From the NCBI GenBank assembly GCA_021846795.1, contig JAJZWG010000039.1, forward strand, positions 1 through 6,113: a stretch of DNA of 6,113 nt, in the 5' to 3' direction. The DNA comes from a bacterium (lineage in GTDB: Bacteria; Patescibacteriota; Saccharimonadia; Saccharimonadales; UBA4665). A program made the translations under genes and the position numbers. Under the pieces are notes generated by a model that had not been told where the DNA came from, did no database searches, and worked only from the letters and a program-made list of their open reading frames with translations. Positions 4,202-6,113 of this stretch are shown one piece after another (the stretch's first letter is position 1; every line of letters starts with the position of its first letter).

Positions 4202-5099
4202 TTCTTAAAAATAAAACCTCTAAGGCTTGCATGCCGTCAATTTTAATCTGTTTAGATAATTTATCAATTTCAATTAAATCATTAATTATATTTCGTAAAG
4301 CAGTTTTGCTGAAATTATCTGCAACTGTTTTGTTGCGATTTAACGTATTTAAATTAATTTTAGTTTGATCAGCTACAACCGATAAACTATCAGAATTTTT
4401 AATGAGTTGTAAAACTGTTAAATACCAACCAAAAACAGCAATTAATTCAGCTAATGAAATTTTTTGTTCAACGATAGACTTAAAAATTCTAATAGAGTTT
4501 TTTAATTTATTATTAAAAACATTATCTATTAAATCAAAAACTGAAAAATTTTCTTTTATAAAACTTAGTTTTTTAATAATCTCTATGTTAATTTCTTGGT
4601 TAAAGTTTTTTAATTTATTAACCTCATGATATAAATCATACTGATTTTCAATGACAAAATTTACCAACAATTTGATTGCATCTCGATCTATTTTAAGTTT
4701 TTGATCTTTTAAATATTTGTTCGCCCAAATCATTAACTGATAATTATTTAAAGTTTTAAAATTAATATAATTTTTTTGACTAACTAACACATTTTTAGTC
4801 TTTAACTTTGTTGTATTATTAATTTTTATAATTACTTCATTCGGTAGGTCATCAATTTTAATCAAATCGTTAAAAAAATCATTAATAACTTCGTTAAAAT
4901 TATCAATTATTAAAATAAATATAACTTCGGCTGAAAAAAAAGATTTATTCAATATCTCATACTTTAAATTATTTAAATTTTCTAACTCATTTAAGTTATA
5001 TTTTTTACTATATATATTTCCAATCAATTTTTGTTTTTCTAAAACATTTTTAAGATAAATATCTTTTTCAAAATCATTAGGTCCATCTAAAATATACAT
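4185..5099 (-). CDS. holA: DNA polymerase III subunit delta
   Basis: The delta subunit is the clamp-loader protein that opens the beta sliding clamp. The 304-aa sequence is divergent but has the delta layout. It opens YILDGPNDFEKDIYLKNVL (2-20), where delta proteins have a conserved Gly followed by acidic residues, and has a hydrophobic core strand with acidic end VIFILIIDNF (59-68). The second domain contains KIDRDAIKLLVNFVIENQYD (136-155) leading to HEVNKLKNF (158-166). The C-terminal helical collar domain carries SVFDLIDNVFNNK (186-198) and AELIAVFGWYLTVLQLIK (217-234). Like other delta subunits it has no Walker A ATP site. It starts 4 bp after the mutM stop, so the two form an operon. No Shine-Dalgarno sequence is seen, so translation probably depends on coupling. 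The 3' end overlaps rpsT by 17 bp, tail to tail. Confidence 0.9.
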   Translation of the reverse strand: MYILDGPNDFEKDIYLKNVLEKQKLIGNIYSKKYNLNELENLNNLKYEILNKSFFSAEVIFILIIDNFNEVINDFFNDLIKIDDLPNEVIIKINNTTKLKTKNVLVSQKNYINFKTLNNYQLMIWANKYLKDQKLKIDRDAIKLLVNFVIENQYDLYHEVNKLKNFNQEINIEIIKKLSFIKENFSVFDLIDNVFNNKLKNSIRIFKSIVEQKISLAELIAVFGWYLTVLQLIKNSDSLSVVADQTKINLNTLNRNKTVADNFSKTALRNIINDLIEIDKLSKQIKIDGMQALEVLFLRISFFY

Positions 5100-5103
5100 T
5101 GTA

Positions 5104-5985
5104 TTATTTTTCTACCTTTATTTTTTGACAATTAGGGCAAAAATGCGTACCTCGACCAACAATTTTTTGTTTAACAATTAAAGTTGAACATCTTGGACAA
5201 GGTTGATTTTCTTTTCTAAAAACATTAGCAAATTTTAAATAATTACCTTTATTGCCTTGTGCATCAACATAATTTCTATCCGTTGACCCACCCAAATAAA
5301 TACTTTTATTTAAAATATTTTGAATTGATTTATACAATGTAATAATATTTTTTTTAGTTAATTGGTTAACAGTAGTAAGTGGATTAATTTTTGACATCCA
5401 AAGGCTTTCATCTACATAAATATTACCCAAACCAGATAATATCTGTTGGTTCAATAAAGCTGCTTTTATTTTAGTTTTTGGATGAGACAATAATCTTTTA
5501 TAAAGAACCTCACTTGAAAACATTGAATCTAAAGGTTCAGGACCGTGGTATTTAAAAAAATCACGGTCGGTTAACAGTGAAGTCGGTATTGCTTTAATCC
5601 ATCCAAATTTTCTTTGATCATTGAAAAAAAGCTGAGCATTATTATTAAAAATAAAAACAACTCTAGTTGATTTATCTGGCAACTTATTAATTAAAGAGTT
5701 GTTGGGATGTCCAGCGCCAAATCTATGATGATGATCAACATAGACTAATTGACCTGTCATTTTTAAATGAAATACTAAGGAATAATCACTATCCAAATTA
5801 ATCATTAATAACTTAGCTCGACGACTAATATTCAATATTTTATGATTAATTAAAAATAATTCTTTGATATTTTCATCAATTAAAAATGATTTGTGATTTT
5901 TAATTATAATATCTTGAATAGATAATCCAATAATTAATTCATTTAATCCCAATTTAATTGTCTCTACCTCTGGTAATTCCGGCAT
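5104..5985 (-). CDS. mutM: Formamidopyrimidine-DNA glycosylase (Fpg/MutM)
   Basis: MutM removes oxidised purines such as 8-oxoguanine and cuts the resulting abasic site. All key elements are present: the N-terminus MPELPEVE with catalytic Pro2 and Glu3, RRAK with Lys58, HLKMTG (73-78), and FNDQRKFG (121-128). GPEPL (148-152), the helix-two-turn-helix stretch LLNQQILSGLGNIYVDE (177-193), GGST (232-235), and a C-terminal zinc finger (C263, C266, C283, C286) with Arg278 also match. At 293 aa it is slightly longer than E. coli MutM (269 aa). The start is fixed because the catalytic proline must follow the initiator Met. There is no Shine-Dalgarno sequence and a TATAAT lies only 6 nt before the ATG, so the mRNA is probably leaderless. 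holA follows after 4 bp. Confidence 0.97.
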   Translation of the reverse strand: MPELPEVETIKLGLNELIIGLSIQDIIIKNHKSFLIDENIKELFLINHKILNISRRAKLLMINLDSDYSLVFHLKMTGQLVYVDHHHRFGAGHPNNSLINKLPDKSTRVVFIFNNNAQLFFNDQRKFGWIKAIPTSLLTDRDFFKYHGPEPLDSMFSSEVLYKRLLSHPKTKIKAALLNQQILSGLGNIYVDESLWMSKINPLTTVNQLTKKNIITLYKSIQNILNKSIYLGGSTDRNYVDAQGNKGNYLKFANVFRKENQPCPRCSTLIVKQKIVGRGTHFCPNCQKIKVEK

Positions 5986-5991
5986 ATTAAT

Positions 5992-6010
5992 ATTATAATC
6001 TAACTATAAG
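5992..6010. promoter_or_regulatory. Divergent promoter region, mutM and right-edge gene
   Basis: The whole gap is 30 bp. On the minus strand TATAAT (5992-5997) ends 6 nt before the mutM ATG. On the plus strand TATAAT (5994-5999) and TATAAG (6005-6010) precede the ATG at 6016. No good -35 box is seen for either. Each gene could give a leaderless or nearly leaderless mRNA, and the two -10 boxes overlap, so the promoters may compete. Confidence 0.5.
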
Positions 6011-6015
6011 ATTTT

Positions 6016-6113
6016 ATGGACTCAATTAAAGAAATTTTAAAAAAAAGAGATTTAAAACAACCTTCTTTAATGAATGAGATTAAATTATATATTAAAGATC
6101 AATATGATGAAGA
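6016..6113 (+). CDS. Partial unknown protein, 5' end only
   Basis: An open frame starts at ATG 6016 and runs off the right edge, giving 32 complete codons that begin MDSIKEILKKRDLKQPSLMN. It is rich in Lys, Glu and Ile and reads as helical, with no signal peptide. The pattern of a short helix, a proline and a second helix recalls the start of DUF721/DciA-like proteins in this kind of genome, but that is a weak guess from memory and I do not claim a function. It has no Shine-Dalgarno sequence and a TATAAG box 5 nt before the ATG. It is divergent from mutM. Confidence 0.7.
   Translation, partial: MDSIKEILKKRDLKQPSLMNEIKLYIKDQYDE

Noticed and set aside
4402..4629. Plus-strand 75-codon frame
   Set aside because: It lies antisense within holA, and its hydrophobic look follows from the opposite-strand Lys/Asn-rich codons.
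1..6113. CRISPR array, insertion sequence or phage genes
   Set aside because: No regularly spaced repeats, transposase or integrase reading frame, or phage protein is visible.

Overview
This is an AT-rich bacterial window with short gene gaps and standard-code stops (truB ends in TGA). The gene set is truB, a degenerate DHH-family protein, rpsT, holA and mutM. The 543-aa DHH-like protein resembles a family I associate from memory with Candidatus Saccharibacteria (TM7, Patescibacteria). Loss of the PUA domain from TruB also fits a reduced genome. The phylum assignment is therefore an inference from recall, not a search result.

Left end (1-640): the minus strand carries a SAM-I (S-box) riboswitch at about 1-170. 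It is followed at the very edge by a Shine-Dalgarno sequence for a gene that lies outside the window. Next comes a gene-poor stretch with a doubtful 45-codon plus-strand ORF, a 10-bp inverted repeat, and a short piece resembling a tRNA 5' end.

Accessory cassette (641-1226): a brnT-brnA type II toxin-antitoxin operon on the minus strand, with its own promoter. Tandem palindromes over the -10 box and start codon look like the BrnA operator. The cassette abuts the 3' end of a tRNA-Leu(UAG) gene with an encoded CCA. A 12-of-13 direct repeat of the tRNA 3' end region lies on the far side of the cassette, as expected if it entered at the tRNA.

Core region (1296-6113): on the minus strand, a pseudo-DHH (NrnA-like) gene and truB form an operon that runs towards tRNA-Leu. 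Many bacteria keep the nrnA-truB order next to translation genes. rpsT is transcribed divergently from the DHH-like gene on the plus strand, from a well-formed promoter. Its 3' end overlaps the convergent holA by 17 bp. mutM and holA form a second minus-strand operon. A divergent gene, cut by the right edge, begins 30 bp upstream of mutM. Several genes start without a Shine-Dalgarno sequence and very close to a -10 box, suggesting leaderless mRNAs.

The strongest unusual signals are the riboswitch with its compensated pseudoknot, the putative brnTA insertion at tRNA-Leu with its operator, and the DHH-like protein that has lost most metal ligands and carries a long disordered tail.
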